The translations under genes and the position numbers were made by a program. This document shows, in pieces, positions 10,023 to 20,119 of a stretch of DNA of 64,000 nucleotides. Source of the DNA: Arsenophonus fragariae (GTDB lineage Bacteria > Pseudomonadota > Gammaproteobacteria > Enterobacterales > Enterobacteriaceae); the NCBI GenBank assembly GCA_047291315.1, contig JBDPYZ010000013.1, forward strand, positions 1 to 64,000. Direction: 5' to 3'. Position 1 is the first letter of the stretch; every line of letters starts with the position of its first letter. The notes under the pieces are model-generated. The model was given only the letters and a program-made list of their open reading frames with translations, made no database searches and was not told where the DNA came from.

Positions 10023-10041
10023 GCCTGCTGAAAAAGCAGGC
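10023..10041 (+). other. Hairpin in the nuoF-nuoG gap
   Basis: The stem-loop GCCTGCT-GAAAA-AGCAGGC has a perfect 7-bp stem and lies in the 95-base gap before nuoG, about 20 bases from its start codon. No T-tract follows, so it is not a typical terminator. It could influence mRNA processing or nuoG translation; that is inference. Confidence 0.5.
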
Positions 10042-10061
10042 CATTAGGAAGCACGCAGGCT

Positions 10062-12785
10062 ATGGCTACAATATATGTAGATGGTAAACGATATGATGTA
10101 AATGGGGCTGAAAACCTGTTACAGGCATGTCTTTCTCTGGGTCTGGATATTCCTTACTTTTGCTGGCATCCAGCCTTGGGAAGTGTTGGTGCTTGCCGTC
10201 AATGTGCAGTTAAGCAATATCAAAATGCTGACGACATACATGGTCGTCTGGTAATGTCATGCATGATACCGGCTTCTGATGGAACCTATATTTCCATCGA
10301 TGATGATGAAGCTAGACAGTTTCGTGCAAGTGTTGTTGAGTGGTTGATGACAAACCATCCACATGATTGCCCGGTCTGTGAAGAAGGAGGCAATTGTCAT
10401 TTACAAGATATGACAGTGATGACGGGTCATACAATGCGTAAATATCGTTTTACAAAACGAACGCATCATAATCAAAATCTAGGCCCGTTCATTGGTCACG
10501 AAATGAATCGTTGTATCGCTTGCTATCGCTGTGTTCGTTATTATAAAGATTATGCCGATGGTACCGATCTGGGTGTTTATAGCGCCCATAATCATGTCTA
10601 TTTTGGCCGAGTGGAAGACGGTACGCTAGAGAGTGAATTTTCTGGTAATTTAGTTGAGATCTGTCCAACGGGTGTTTTTACTGATAAAACCCATTCTGAA
10701 CGTTACAATCGCAAGTGGGATATGCAATTTGCGCCAGGAATATGTCAACAGTGTAGTATCGGTTGTAATACTAGCCCTGGTGAGCGTTATGGTGAACTAC
10801 GCCGGATTGAAAATCGTTACAACGGTATGGTAAATCACTATTTTTTATGTGATCGCGGGCGCTTTGGTTACGGTTATGTTAATCGTAAAGATCGTCCCCG
10901 CCAGCCTCAACTAGCTAAAAAAGGTAAACTACACACTATTTCCGCTGTAGAGGCGATGCAAACGGGTGCAAAATTTTTACGTAAAGCAAAAAAGACTATC
11001 GGTATTGGATCACCACGAGCCAGTATCGAGAGCAATTATGCATTACGAGCACTTGTTGGCGAAGAAAACTTTTATTCAGGTATTTCCACAGCGGAACAGT
11101 GTCGTCTCGAATTAATGGTTGACATTTTGCAAAAGGGAGGCGTCTATACGCCGACATTGCGTGAAATTGAAAATTATGATGCGGTGCTGGTTTTAGGAGA
11201 AGATTTAACCCAAACTGGGCCACGTATAGCATTAGCGGTTCGTCAGGCGGTTAAAGGTAAAGCCAGAGCCATGGCTGAAGCACAAAAAGTGGTAGATTGG
11301 CAAATCGCTGCCGTGTTAAATATTGGCCAACATGCTAAATATCCACTATTTATTACCAATATAGATGATAGCCGTTTAGATGATGTTGCCGCATTAAATT
11401 ATCGGGCTCCGGTTGATGATCAAGCTCGCTTTGCTTTTGCTATTGCTCATGCTTTGGACAGTAAGGCGCCAGCAGTGAATGATTTGCCGGCGGAAATTAA
11501 AGCAAAAGCTGAATTAGTTGCGCAAGCGTTATTGCAGGCCAAGAAGCCACTTATTATTAGTGGTAGCAATGTTGGTAGTGATGCACTTATCCAGGCCGCC
11601 GCTAATATTGTTTTTTCATTAAAAGCGAATAATGTAGCAGCAGGAATTACCTATATTGCTGCTGAAGCTAATAGCTTTGGTTTGGCTTTAATGAATGCGC
11701 AATCATTAGATATGGCAATGGAGCGTATCGCATCAGGTGAGGTTGATACCGCTGTTATTATGGAAAATGATCTTTATCGACATAGTGATGTGGATAGCGT
11801 TAATAATGCTTTGCATAAGCTTAATAAATTAATTGTCGCGGATCATCAACATACCGCTATTATGGATCAAGCGGATCTTATTTTACCCGCCGCTAGCTTT
11901 GCTGAAAGCGCTGGAACATTAATTAATAATGAAGGCCGTGCACAGCGTTATTTTCAGGTATTTGACCCGACTTATTACCAACCTAATATTGCCATTAATG
12001 AAAGCTGGCGTTGGTTTCACTCATTGCAGGCAGAGCTTGAAACTCGTCATATAAATTGGTCACAATTAGATCATGTGATACAGGCCTGTATAAAGGCAAT
12101 GCCTCAATTTACCGCTATTGTTGATGCTGCACCTAATGCTACTTTTCGTATTATGGGGCAAAAATTAGCGCGATCTCCCCATCGTTATAGTGGTCGTACC
12201 TCAATGTTGGCTCATATGGAGGTCAGTGAACCTGCTCAACCATGTGATATTGATACGCCATTTGCTTTTTCGATGGAAGGTAACAATAGTTCCGTTGCTA
12301 TTTGCCAACAAATTCCGTTTGCTTGGTCGCCAGGCTGGAATTCGCCACAAGCGTGGAATAAGTTTCAAGCTGAAGTAGGTGGACCGTTACGTTTTGGCGA
12401 TCCGGGTGTCCGATTATTTAATTCGAACGATAGTCGCTTAGATTATTTTACCGCTATTCCGTTTGCGTGGCAGCGGCAAGATAACCAATGGACGGTTGCA
12501 CCTTACTATCATTTATTTGGTAGTGATGAAACCTCACAGCGCGCGGAGGCAATACAACAACGTATGCTAGAAGCTTATATTATGCTCAATATTCAGGATG
12601 CTGAAAATTTGGCTGTTAAAGTTGGTGCCATGCTTGAGTTTAGTTACGGTAGGCAAGTTTATCGATTACCAGTTCGTCTCAGTTATCATTTGGCCCAAGG
12701 GCAGATTGGTTTACCTTTAGGTATGCCTGGTATTGCGCCAACAATGGCAGGTGTTGCCGTGAAAAATCTACGGAGGGCAACATAA
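10062..12785 (+). CDS. nuoG: NADH-quinone oxidoreductase subunit G
   Basis: This is the largest peripheral subunit of complex I, carrying a [2Fe-2S] and several [4Fe-4S] clusters. The 907-residue product (E. coli 908) has the N-terminal ferredoxin domain (CWHPALGSVGACRQC), the His-ligated cluster motif CPVCEEGGNCHLQD, CIACYRCVRY, and the extra CQQCSIGCN motif with a later Cys that binds cluster N7. A molybdopterin-oxidoreductase-like domain follows. An AGGAAGC ribosome-binding site precedes the start. Its stop overlaps nuoH by one base. Intact. Confidence 0.95.
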   Translation: MATIYVDGKRYDVNGAENLLQACLSLGLDIPYFCWHPALGSVGACRQCAVKQYQNADDIHGRLVMSCMIPASDGTYISIDDDEARQFRASVVEWLMTNHPHDCPVCEEGGNCHLQDMTVMTGHTMRKYRFTKRTHHNQNLGPFIGHEMNRCIACYRCVRYYKDYADGTDLGVYSAHNHVYFGRVEDGTLESEFSGNLVEICPTGVFTDKTHSERYNRKWDMQFAPGICQQCSIGCNTSPGERYGELRRIENRYNGMVNHYFLCDRGRFGYGYVNRKDRPRQPQLAKKGKLHTISAVEAMQTGAKFLRKAKKTIGIGSPRASIESNYALRALVGEENFYSGISTAEQCRLELMVDILQKGGVYTPTLREIENYDAVLVLGEDLTQTGPRIALAVRQAVKGKARAMAEAQKVVDWQIAAVLNIGQHAKYPLFITNIDDSRLDDVAALNYRAPVDDQARFAFAIAHALDSKAPAVNDLPAEIKAKAELVAQALLQAKKPLIISGSNVGSDALIQAAANIVFSLKANNVAAGITYIAAEANSFGLALMNAQSLDMAMERIASGEVDTAVIMENDLYRHSDVDSVNNALHKLNKLIVADHQHTAIMDQADLILPAASFAESAGTLINNEGRAQRYFQVFDPTYYQPNIAINESWRWFHSLQAELETRHINWSQLDHVIQACIKAMPQFTAIVDAAPNATFRIMGQKLARSPHRYSGRTSMLAHMEVSEPAQPCDIDTPFAFSMEGNNSSVAICQQIPFAWSPGWNSPQAWNKFQAEVGGPLRFGDPGVRLFNSNDSRLDYFTAIPFAWQRQDNQWTVAPYYHLFGSDETSQRAEAIQQRMLEAYIMLNIQDAENLAVKVGAMLEFSYGRQVYRLPVRLSYHLAQGQIGLPLGMPGIAPTMAGVAVKNLRRAT

Positions 12786-13759
12786 TGCTCCTGTTTTCTG
12801 CCGAAATCACGGTTGTGATTATTGCTGTTTTACAAGCGATAGCTATTTTGCTGGTGGTGGTTATTTGTGGTGCTTTAATGAGTTTTGGCGAACGTCGTTT
12901 ACTGGCACTGTTCCAGAATCGTTATGGACCTAATCGGGTAGGATGGGGAGGTTCATTACAGATTGTTGTTGATATGATAAAAATGCTATTTAAAGAAGAT
13001 TGGATCCCGCAATTTTCAGATAAGCATATTTTCATGTTGGCCCCGGTAATTGCTTTTTGTTCCATGTTATTGGTATTTGCCATTATTCCGGTTAGCGCAA
13101 CTTGGTATGTTGCCGATCTTAACATTGGCCTGCTGTTTTTTTTCATGATGGCCGGATTAGCGGTTTATTCTGTACTATTTGCTGGTTGGTCAAGTAATAA
13201 TAAATACTCTTTACTAGGCTCTATGCGTGCTTCTGCTCAGACTTTAAGTTATGAAGTCTTTCTGGGGCTTTCATTAATGGGGGTCGTTGCTCAAGCCGGC
13301 TCCTTTAACTTAATTGATATTGTCAATTCGCAAGTCGGATTATGGAATATTATTCCGCAATTTTTCGGCTTTTTAACCTTTGTTATCGCTGGCGTTGCAG
13401 TTTGTCACCGTCATCCGTTTGATCAACCTGAATCAGAGCAAGAACTGGCCGATGGCTATCATATTGAATATTCCGGTATGAAATTTGGTCTATTTTTTCT
13501 CGGCGAATATATCAGTATTGTCACGGTTTCTGCATTAATTGTGACCTTATTTTTCGGCGGTTGGCTTGGCCCATTTTTACCTGGTTTTATTTGGTTTGCA
13601 TTAAAAACAGCCTTTTTCATGGTGATGTTTATTCTTGTTCGCGCCTCATTACCACGTCCGCGTTATGATCAAGTGATGGCTTTTGGCTGGAAAGTGTGTT
13701 TGCCATTGACGTTGATCAATCTGTTAGTAACGGCAGCGGTTATTCTATGCAACGCTTAA
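12785..13759 (+). CDS. nuoH: NADH-quinone oxidoreductase subunit H
   Basis: This membrane subunit forms much of the quinone-binding cavity. It has 324 residues (E. coli 325), about eight transmembrane segments, and the conserved loops GERRLLALFQNRYGPNRVG, KEDWIP and EQELADGYHIEYSGMKF, whose acidic residues belong to the proton/quinone path. The start overlaps the nuoG stop (TAATG). Intact. Confidence 0.96.
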   Translation: MLLFSAEITVVIIAVLQAIAILLVVVICGALMSFGERRLLALFQNRYGPNRVGWGGSLQIVVDMIKMLFKEDWIPQFSDKHIFMLAPVIAFCSMLLVFAIIPVSATWYVADLNIGLLFFFMMAGLAVYSVLFAGWSSNNKYSLLGSMRASAQTLSYEVFLGLSLMGVVAQAGSFNLIDIVNSQVGLWNIIPQFFGFLTFVIAGVAVCHRHPFDQPESEQELADGYHIEYSGMKFGLFFLGEYISIVTVSALIVTLFFGGWLGPFLPGFIWFALKTAFFMVMFILVRASLPRPRYDQVMAFGWKVCLPLTLINLLVTAAVILCNA

Positions 13760-13776
13760 TAAGGGAGGATTGAGCC

Positions 13777-14319
13777 ATGATATTAAAAGAGTTAGTGGTT
13801 GGTTTAGCCACCCAGATACGTAGTATTTGTATGATCGGGCTACATGCTTTTCATAAACGTGAAACGAAAATGTACCCAGAGGAACCGGTTTATTTAGCTC
13901 CTCGTTATCGCGGGCGTATTGTATTGACGCGTAATCCAGATGGTAAAGAGCGCTGTGTGGCTTGCAATTTATGTGCTGTAGTTTGCCCAGTTGGCTGTAT
14001 TTCACTTCAAAAAGCGGAGCAGCCAGATGGTCGTTGGTATCCAGAATTTTTTCAGATTAATTTTTCCCGTTGTATTTTCTGCGGTTTATGTGAAGAGGCT
14101 TGTCCGACTACAGCGATCCAACTAACGCCTGATTTTGAGATGGGGGAATACAAACGCCAAGATCTGGTCTACGAAAAACAGGATTTGTTGATTTCAGGGG
14201 CAGGTAAATATCCAGATTATAATTTTTATCACAAAACGGGTATGGCGATTAGTGGTAAAGATAAAGGTGAAGCTGATAATGAAGCTAAGCCTATTAATAT
14301 TAAAGACTTGCTACCATAA
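13777..14319 (+). CDS. nuoI: NADH-quinone oxidoreductase subunit I (N6a/N6b)
   Basis: This 2x[4Fe-4S] ferredoxin-like subunit relays electrons to NuoB. Its 180 residues equal the E. coli length. The two cluster motifs are Cys60/63/66/70 (CVACNLCAVVCP) and Cys99/102/105/109 (CIFCGLCEEACP). An AAGGGAGGA ribosome-binding site precedes the start, 17 bases after nuoH. Intact. Confidence 0.97.
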   Translation: MILKELVVGLATQIRSICMIGLHAFHKRETKMYPEEPVYLAPRYRGRIVLTRNPDGKERCVACNLCAVVCPVGCISLQKAEQPDGRWYPEFFQINFSRCIFCGLCEEACPTTAIQLTPDFEMGEYKRQDLVYEKQDLLISGAGKYPDYNFYHKTGMAISGKDKGEADNEAKPINIKDLLP

Positions 14320-14331
14320 GGAGCGGTGTTT

Positions 14332-14865
14332 ATGGAATTTACATTTTATATCGCCGGATTGGTTGCTATTTTGGCGACGCTTAGGGTAATAACACATACC
14401 AATCCAGTACATGCGCTGTTGTATCTGATCATTTCCCTGTTAGCTTTATCGATCGTTTTTTTCTCTGTTGGGTCTTATTTTGCAGGTGCATTAGAGATTA
14501 TCGTTTATGCCGGAGCGATCATGGTACTGTTTGTGTTTGTAGTCATGATGCTTAATTTAGGTAAATCAGTCGTTGATCAGGAGCGTACTTGGCTACAGCC
14601 AAAAGTATGGATTGGCCCAGCCATACTTTCAATGGTTTTACTTAGCGTTATTATTTATGCCATTGTGGCAATAGAACATAGTCAGATCACAGGCGAGATG
14701 ATTAGTGCTAAAGTGGTTGGTATTAATTTATTTAGCTCTTACGTGATAGCCGTTGAACTGGTTTCTTTGTTGTTATTGGCGGGTCTTATTGTCGCATTTC
14801 ATATCGGGCGTGAAAAACGGCTTAACCATCTTGATAATCATTCTGATGTGGAGGAACAAGTATGA
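14332..14865 (+). CDS. nuoJ: NADH-quinone oxidoreductase subunit J
   Basis: This is an antiporter-arm membrane subunit with about five transmembrane segments. The product is 177 residues from the ATG at 14332, which gives MEFTFYIAGLVAILATLRV, the family N-terminus, with AAGGAG 8 bases upstream. An upstream GTG at 14326 is in frame but less likely. The conserved helix GALEIIVYAGAIMVLFVFVV is present. It overlaps nuoK by four bases (ATGA). Confidence 0.95.
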   Translation: MEFTFYIAGLVAILATLRVITHTNPVHALLYLIISLLALSIVFFSVGSYFAGALEIIVYAGAIMVLFVFVVMMLNLGKSVVDQERTWLQPKVWIGPAILSMVLLSVIIYAIVAIEHSQITGEMISAKVVGINLFSSYVIAVELVSLLLLAGLIVAFHIGREKRLNHLDNHSDVEEQV

Positions 14866-15164
14866 TTCTTTTACAGCATGGTTTAATCTTAGCAGCGGTT
14901 TTATTTGTTTTAGGTTTAAGTTGTCTGCTAATTCGGCTCAATTTTCTTTTTATGTTAATTGGATTAGAAATAATGATTAACTCAGCTGCATTGGCTTTTG
15001 TTATCGCTGGCAGTTATTGGGGACAAGCTGATGGTCAAGTGATGTATATTCTAACGATTAGCTTAGCTGCCGCGGAAGCAAGTATAGGATTGGCGTTGTT
15101 ACTGCAACTTTATCGTCATCGCCAGAACCTAAATATTGATGAAGTCAGTGAGATGTGCGGATGA
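14862..15164 (+). CDS. nuoK: NADH-quinone oxidoreductase subunit K
   Basis: This three-helix membrane subunit has 100 residues, the same length as in E. coli. The buried glutamates of the proton path are seen in LIGLEIMINSAAL and AAAEASIGLALL. Start and stop overlap nuoJ and nuoL by four bases each (ATGA), a typical coupled arrangement. Intact. Confidence 0.96.
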   Translation: MILLQHGLILAAVLFVLGLSCLLIRLNFLFMLIGLEIMINSAALAFVIAGSYWGQADGQVMYILTISLAAAEASIGLALLLQLYRHRQNLNIDEVSEMCG

Positions 15165-17008
15165 ATTTACTCTATTTAACCATTCTGCTACCACTATTGG
15201 GATTTCTGCTGCTCGCATTTTCTCGCGGACGTTGGTCGGAAGATTTGTCCGCTACCATCGGAGTTGGTTCGGTAGGTTTTGCAGCGCTCGTAACATTTTG
15301 GTTAGCGCTCGATTTTTGCGCTAACAATGCTGACGGTGGTTATGTTTATAGTCAGACATTGTGGTATTGGATAGCAGTAGTTAATTTTAACATTCCTATT
15401 ACACTGGTTCTTGATGGTTTATCATTAACCATGTTAGCGGTTGTGACAGGCGTTGGTTTTTTAATTCATTTATACGCTTCTTGGTATATGCGTGGTGAAG
15501 AAGGTTATTCTCGTTTTTTTGCTTATACCAATTTGTTTATTGCTAGTATGGTTGTTTTAGTTTTGGCTGACAACATGATGCTAATGTACCTTGGTTGGGA
15601 AGGGGTCGGGTTATGTAGTTACTTGCTAATCGGTTTTTATTATACCAACCCTGCAAATGGCAAAGCAGCCATGAAGGCTTTTTTTGTCACGCGTATTGGT
15701 GATGTATTTTTAGCGATTGGCATGTTTATTCTCCATAATCAATTTGGCACACTGAATTTCCATCAATTAAGCATGTTGGTACCAGAGAAAATAACAGCTG
15801 GTTCTTCGCTGATCAATTGGGCAACCCTAATGATCCTTGGCGGTGCGGTCGGTAAATCTGCTCAGTTACCTTTGCAGACCTGGTTAGCCGATGCAATGGT
15901 GGGGCCAACCCCAGTATCTGCGCTTATTCATGCGGCAACCATGGTCACTGCGGGTGTTTATTTAATTGCCCGTACACATATTCTGTTCTTGATGGCACCG
16001 GAAATATTGCACTTAGTCGCTATTATTGGTGCGGTTACCCTAATATTGGCTGGATTTTCGGCTTTAGTACAAACAAATATCAAACGCATATTGGCTTATT
16101 CGACTATGAGTCAAATAGGTTATATGTTTTTAGCTTTAGGTGTCCAGGCTTGGGATGCGGCTATTTTTCATTTGATGACCCACGCTTTCTTTAAAGCTTT
16201 ACTTTTTTTATCCGTTGGTTCAGTGATTGTTGCCTGTCATCATGAACAAAATATATTTAAGATGGGTGGCTTACGTAAAACGCTCCCCTTTGTTTATGGT
16301 TGTTTTTTAATCGGTGGGGGTGCGCTAGCGGCGATACCGCTAGTCACTGCGGGATTTTATAGTAAAGAGGATATCTTATGGGGAGCTGCTCAAGAAGGAG
16401 AAACTGTTTTCCTCTGGGCTGGCATAATTGGCGCATTTATGACCGCACTCTATACTTTCCGTATGATTTTTATTGTCTTTCATGGCAAAAAACAGACTAA
16501 GGCTCAAGCTATCGGCGGTATTAGCCATACTCTGCCGTTAGTGGTATTAGCAGTATTATCAACGGTTTTTGGCACACTGATTGTTCAACCGTTAGCAGGC
16601 ATATTTCCTGTCAGTGAAACAATCAATGAGTCAGGTAAAGTTATGCTAGAAATGATTTCGGCTATTGTTGCATTACTCGGATTATCACTAGCGATATTTC
16701 TCTATTTGGGCAAACGTAAGGTTGTTAAATCAATTGCCAAAAGTACGGTGGGGAGTTTTTTTAACGCTTGGTGGTATCAGGCATGGCGATTTGACCAACT
16801 TTATAACCTTATTTTTGTAAAACCATTTAAAGCAATTGCTCAATTATTGGCAAATGATCCTATCAATTCATTAATGAATATTCCAGCTGTGATGTCATGT
16901 TGGGGCAATAAAAGCTTAAGTTTTAGCCAGAACGGGCAAATCCGTTGGTATTTGGCTTCTATGGGGTTAGGGGCAGTGTTGATTTTAGCACTGTTACTTC
17001 TGGTTTAA
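15161..17008 (+). CDS. nuoL: NADH-quinone oxidoreductase subunit L
   Basis: This distal antiporter-like proton-pumping subunit carries the long lateral helix. I chose the ATG at 15161 (MNLLYLTILLPLLGFLLLAF), which overlaps the nuoK stop, over the ATG two codons earlier at 15155. The product has 615 residues (E. coli 613). The conserved LGWEGVGLCSYLLIGFYY and GKSAQLPLQTWLADAM motifs, with the pump glutamate and lysine, are present. Intact. Confidence 0.95.
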   Translation: MNLLYLTILLPLLGFLLLAFSRGRWSEDLSATIGVGSVGFAALVTFWLALDFCANNADGGYVYSQTLWYWIAVVNFNIPITLVLDGLSLTMLAVVTGVGFLIHLYASWYMRGEEGYSRFFAYTNLFIASMVVLVLADNMMLMYLGWEGVGLCSYLLIGFYYTNPANGKAAMKAFFVTRIGDVFLAIGMFILHNQFGTLNFHQLSMLVPEKITAGSSLINWATLMILGGAVGKSAQLPLQTWLADAMVGPTPVSALIHAATMVTAGVYLIARTHILFLMAPEILHLVAIIGAVTLILAGFSALVQTNIKRILAYSTMSQIGYMFLALGVQAWDAAIFHLMTHAFFKALLFLSVGSVIVACHHEQNIFKMGGLRKTLPFVYGCFLIGGGALAAIPLVTAGFYSKEDILWGAAQEGETVFLWAGIIGAFMTALYTFRMIFIVFHGKKQTKAQAIGGISHTLPLVVLAVLSTVFGTLIVQPLAGIFPVSETINESGKVMLEMISAIVALLGLSLAIFLYLGKRKVVKSIAKSTVGSFFNAWWYQAWRFDQLYNLIFVKPFKAIAQLLANDPINSLMNIPAVMSCWGNKSLSFSQNGQIRWYLASMGLGAVLILALLLLV

Positions 17009-17027
17009 TTAAGGGACACATTGCGCC

Positions 17028-18548
17028 ATGCTATTACCTTGGCTAATACTTCTTCCTTTCATCGGTGGTGTGCTATGTTGGCAGTCTGAGCGATTTAATA
17101 AACGGGCACCACGCTATTTGGCACTGTTTGTGATGGGGTTAACACTGTTCTTCTCTGTACTACTTTGGTTACAAGGGAATTCTTCGTTGACTAATACTTT
17201 GGCATTACCCCAATGGCGGGCGATCTTCTTCATGCCATGGATCACGCCATTAGGTATTAATATCGCTTTAGCCATTGATGGTTTATCATTACTAATGATA
17301 GTGTTAACTGCTATCATGGGGATTTTTTCTGTATTGAGTTCGTGGAGTGAAAATCAATCTAATCAGGGTGCTTATTACTTTCATCTGATGTGGATTTTAA
17401 CCGGCGTGATGGGAATTTTCATGGCGGTGGATCTGTTTTTGTTTTTTTTCTTTTGGGAAATGATGTTGATCCCAATGTATTTTCTGATTGCTAATTGGGG
17501 GCATAAAGGCTCGGAAGAACGTGCACATATCAATGGAGCAACTAAGTTTTTTATTTATACTCAAGCAAGTGGCTTGATTATGTTGCTGGCGATTGTTGCA
17601 TTGGCATTAATTCATTATCAATCATCGGGTAATTGGTCATTTGCCTATCAGGATCTTTTAAATACCAAAATGTCAGCCCTGACGCAGTATCTATTAATGC
17701 TGGGATTTTTTATTGCATTTGCGGTGAAAATGCCTTTGGTACCTTTTCATGGATGGATGGCAGACACGCAAGAGCAATCGCCAACAGCCGGCTCCGTTGA
17801 TATTTCAGGTATCATGCTTAAAACGGCAGCTTATGGCTTATTGCGTTTCACATTACCGCTATTTCCTGAAGCATCGATTCAATTTACACCTATCGCGATG
17901 ACGCTAGGCGTGATCAGTATATTTTATGGTGCATGGTTAGCATTCAAACAGACAGATATCAAACGCCTGGTGGCTTATAGCAGTTTGTCGCATATGGGGT
18001 TTGTTACAGTCGCAATTTATGCTGGTTCTATCCTTGCTTACCAAGGGGCAGTGTTACAAATGATAGCTAATGGTATATCAGGCGCGGCTTTGATAATTAT
18101 TAGTGGTCAACTTTATGAACGTACTGGAACACGTGATATGCGTATGATGGGAGGATTATGGAAACGGATCATGTGGCTGCCTGCACTGTCACTATTTTTT
18201 GCAGTTGCAACTTTGGGAATGCCGGGTACCGGAAATTTTGTCGGTGAATTTATGATCCTATTTGGTACTTTTGGACAATTTAAATTGGTGACAGTTATTA
18301 TGGTATTCGGTGTAGTATTTGCGTCTATCTATGCACTGTTGATGATGCAACAGGTTTATTATGGTACTGCAAAATCGGAAAAAGTACTGCCAGCTTTAAA
18401 TGGTCGTGAGATGTTGGTTTTATTGACATTAGCATTGTTATTAGTGGTATTAGGTTTTTATCCGCAACTTGTGTTAGATACTTCAAAAAATGTTATGGAA
18501 TCGCTTCACAGTTTATATTCCATTTCATTTTCAACATTAAGGCCATAA
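17028..18548 (+). CDS. nuoM: NADH-quinone oxidoreductase subunit M
   Basis: This antiporter-like proton-pumping subunit has 506 residues (E. coli 509) and about 14 transmembrane segments. Conserved FFFWEMMLIPMYFLIA and FHGWMADTQEQSPTAGSV motifs are present. An AAGGGAC ribosome-binding site lies about 11 bases before the start. The gap to nuoL is 19 bases and to nuoN six bases. Intact. Confidence 0.95.
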   Translation: MLLPWLILLPFIGGVLCWQSERFNKRAPRYLALFVMGLTLFFSVLLWLQGNSSLTNTLALPQWRAIFFMPWITPLGINIALAIDGLSLLMIVLTAIMGIFSVLSSWSENQSNQGAYYFHLMWILTGVMGIFMAVDLFLFFFFWEMMLIPMYFLIANWGHKGSEERAHINGATKFFIYTQASGLIMLLAIVALALIHYQSSGNWSFAYQDLLNTKMSALTQYLLMLGFFIAFAVKMPLVPFHGWMADTQEQSPTAGSVDISGIMLKTAAYGLLRFTLPLFPEASIQFTPIAMTLGVISIFYGAWLAFKQTDIKRLVAYSSLSHMGFVTVAIYAGSILAYQGAVLQMIANGISGAALIIISGQLYERTGTRDMRMMGGLWKRIMWLPALSLFFAVATLGMPGTGNFVGEFMILFGTFGQFKLVTVIMVFGVVFASIYALLMMQQVYYGTAKSEKVLPALNGREMLVLLTLALLLVVLGFYPQLVLDTSKNVMESLHSLYSISFSTLRP

Positions 18549-18554
18549 TTCGTC

Positions 18555-20009
18555 ATGACCATAACTTTTGAACAATTGATCGCATTGTCACCACTTTTGA
18601 TCCTTGGGCTATTAGTGGTGATTGTGATGTTATCCATTGCCTGTCGGCGTCATCATTTAATTAATGCGACATTAACTATAACCGGTTTTATTATCGCTTT
18701 GCTGGCCTGCTTTTTAATTGGGGATAAATTACCTATTGAAGTAACTCCATTAATCTATGTAGATAAATATTCACTCTTTTATAGCGCACTTATTTTGATT
18801 GCCGGTGTTGGCGTATCAATTTATGGCTATGGATGGCTTGCAGGATACCAGGATAATAAAGAAGAGTTTTATTTATTATTAAGTATTGCGGTAACAGGAG
18901 GGATCCTATTATCAATGGCCAATCATTTAGCATCCTTATTCATTGGTATTGAATTAATTTCATTGCCATTATTTGGCTTGGTTGGCTATGCCTTTATTCA
19001 GAAGCGTTCATTAGAAGCTAGTATTAAATATATGTTGCTATCAGCCGCTGCCTCTGCATTTTTATTGTTCGGTATGGCATTATTCTATGCTGAATCAGGT
19101 AGTTTGGTATTTGCCAAATTAGGGTTAAGTCTAAATGAGCGTATTATTCACTATCCAGTCATTATGGTTGGTGTCGGGATGATATTGGTTGGTATTGCTT
19201 TTAAACTCTCTTTTGTACCTTTTCAACTGTGGACGCCGGATGTTTATCAAGGTGCACCTGCACCTGTAGCGACATTTTTGGCAACTGCTAGTAAGATCGC
19301 TATTTTTGCAGTTTTAATGCGTTTACTAATGACATCACCCATAGCGGAAAGTGAGGCATTATTATTAGTACTTACCATTATTGCCATTGCTTCTATACTA
19401 TTTGGTAATTTAATGGCTATATCACAACAGAGTATTAAACGTCTGTTAGGTTACTCATCTATTGCCCATATGGGATATTTACTATTGCCGTTAATTGCTT
19501 TACAGATTGATAGTGTTGCATCACAAATTACTGTAGCAATCTATTTTATGGGGTATTTATTCGCTAGTTTAGGTGCTTTTGGCGTTGTAAGTATTCTTTC
19601 TAGTCCCTACTGTGGTGGTGATAAAGACGATATTAATGCTTATCGGGGATTATATTGGCGCCACCCAGTTCTAGCGATTATTTTGACCATAATGATGCTG
19701 TCGTTAGCTGGCATACCTATTACCTTAGGTTTTATTGGTAAATTTTATATTATCATTACCGCTATCAATGCCAAATTATGGTTGTTAACGGCTGGCGTTA
19801 TTATCGGTAGTGCGATGGGTTTATACTATTATTTACGTTTTATGGCTAGTTTATATAGCCGTGAGCCGGTAGAAAATAGCCAACCTCACAAACAGCTAAA
19901 TGTTAATTTAGCCACTTTATTTGCGCTATTATGTGCAGTTATTACCATTTTATTGGGAATATGGCCACAACCTTTGTTTGAGATTTCGGTTGCTGCCTTG
20001 GCGGCATAA
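18555..20009 (+). CDS. nuoN: NADH-quinone oxidoreductase subunit N
   Basis: This is the last gene of the nuo operon and the third antiporter-like subunit. It has 484 residues (E. coli 485). Motifs include LFIGIELISLPLFGLVGYAF, FQLWTPDVYQGAPAPV and IKRLLGYSSIAHMGYL. The start MTITFEQLIALSPLLILGLL matches the family. Intact. Everything downstream to 27.2 kb is decayed, so the right edge of the conserved nuo block is sharp. Confidence 0.95.
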   Translation: MTITFEQLIALSPLLILGLLVVIVMLSIACRRHHLINATLTITGFIIALLACFLIGDKLPIEVTPLIYVDKYSLFYSALILIAGVGVSIYGYGWLAGYQDNKEEFYLLLSIAVTGGILLSMANHLASLFIGIELISLPLFGLVGYAFIQKRSLEASIKYMLLSAAASAFLLFGMALFYAESGSLVFAKLGLSLNERIIHYPVIMVGVGMILVGIAFKLSFVPFQLWTPDVYQGAPAPVATFLATASKIAIFAVLMRLLMTSPIAESEALLLVLTIIAIASILFGNLMAISQQSIKRLLGYSSIAHMGYLLLPLIALQIDSVASQITVAIYFMGYLFASLGAFGVVSILSSPYCGGDKDDINAYRGLYWRHPVLAIILTIMMLSLAGIPITLGFIGKFYIIITAINAKLWLLTAGVIIGSAMGLYYYLRFMASLYSREPVENSQPHKQLNVNLATLFALLCAVITILLGIWPQPLFEISVAALAA

Positions 20010-20031
20010 ATATCATTATGCTTTAATAGCC

Positions 20032-20055
20032 CAGCGTTAATATCGTTGTTTTTTT
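20032..20055 (+). terminator. Probable nuo operon terminator
   Basis: A short hairpin CAGCG-TTAATAT-CGTTG (one G-T pair) is followed by seven T residues, 23 bases after the nuoN stop. Another small stem GCATAA/TTATGC lies just before it. The stem is weak, so confidence rests mainly on the T-tract and position. Confidence 0.5.
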
Positions 20056-20119
20056 ATGATTGATATTTTTAATAGTGAAAACAATTAATGAATGGTTTGC
20101 TAAAGATATAATATAAATA

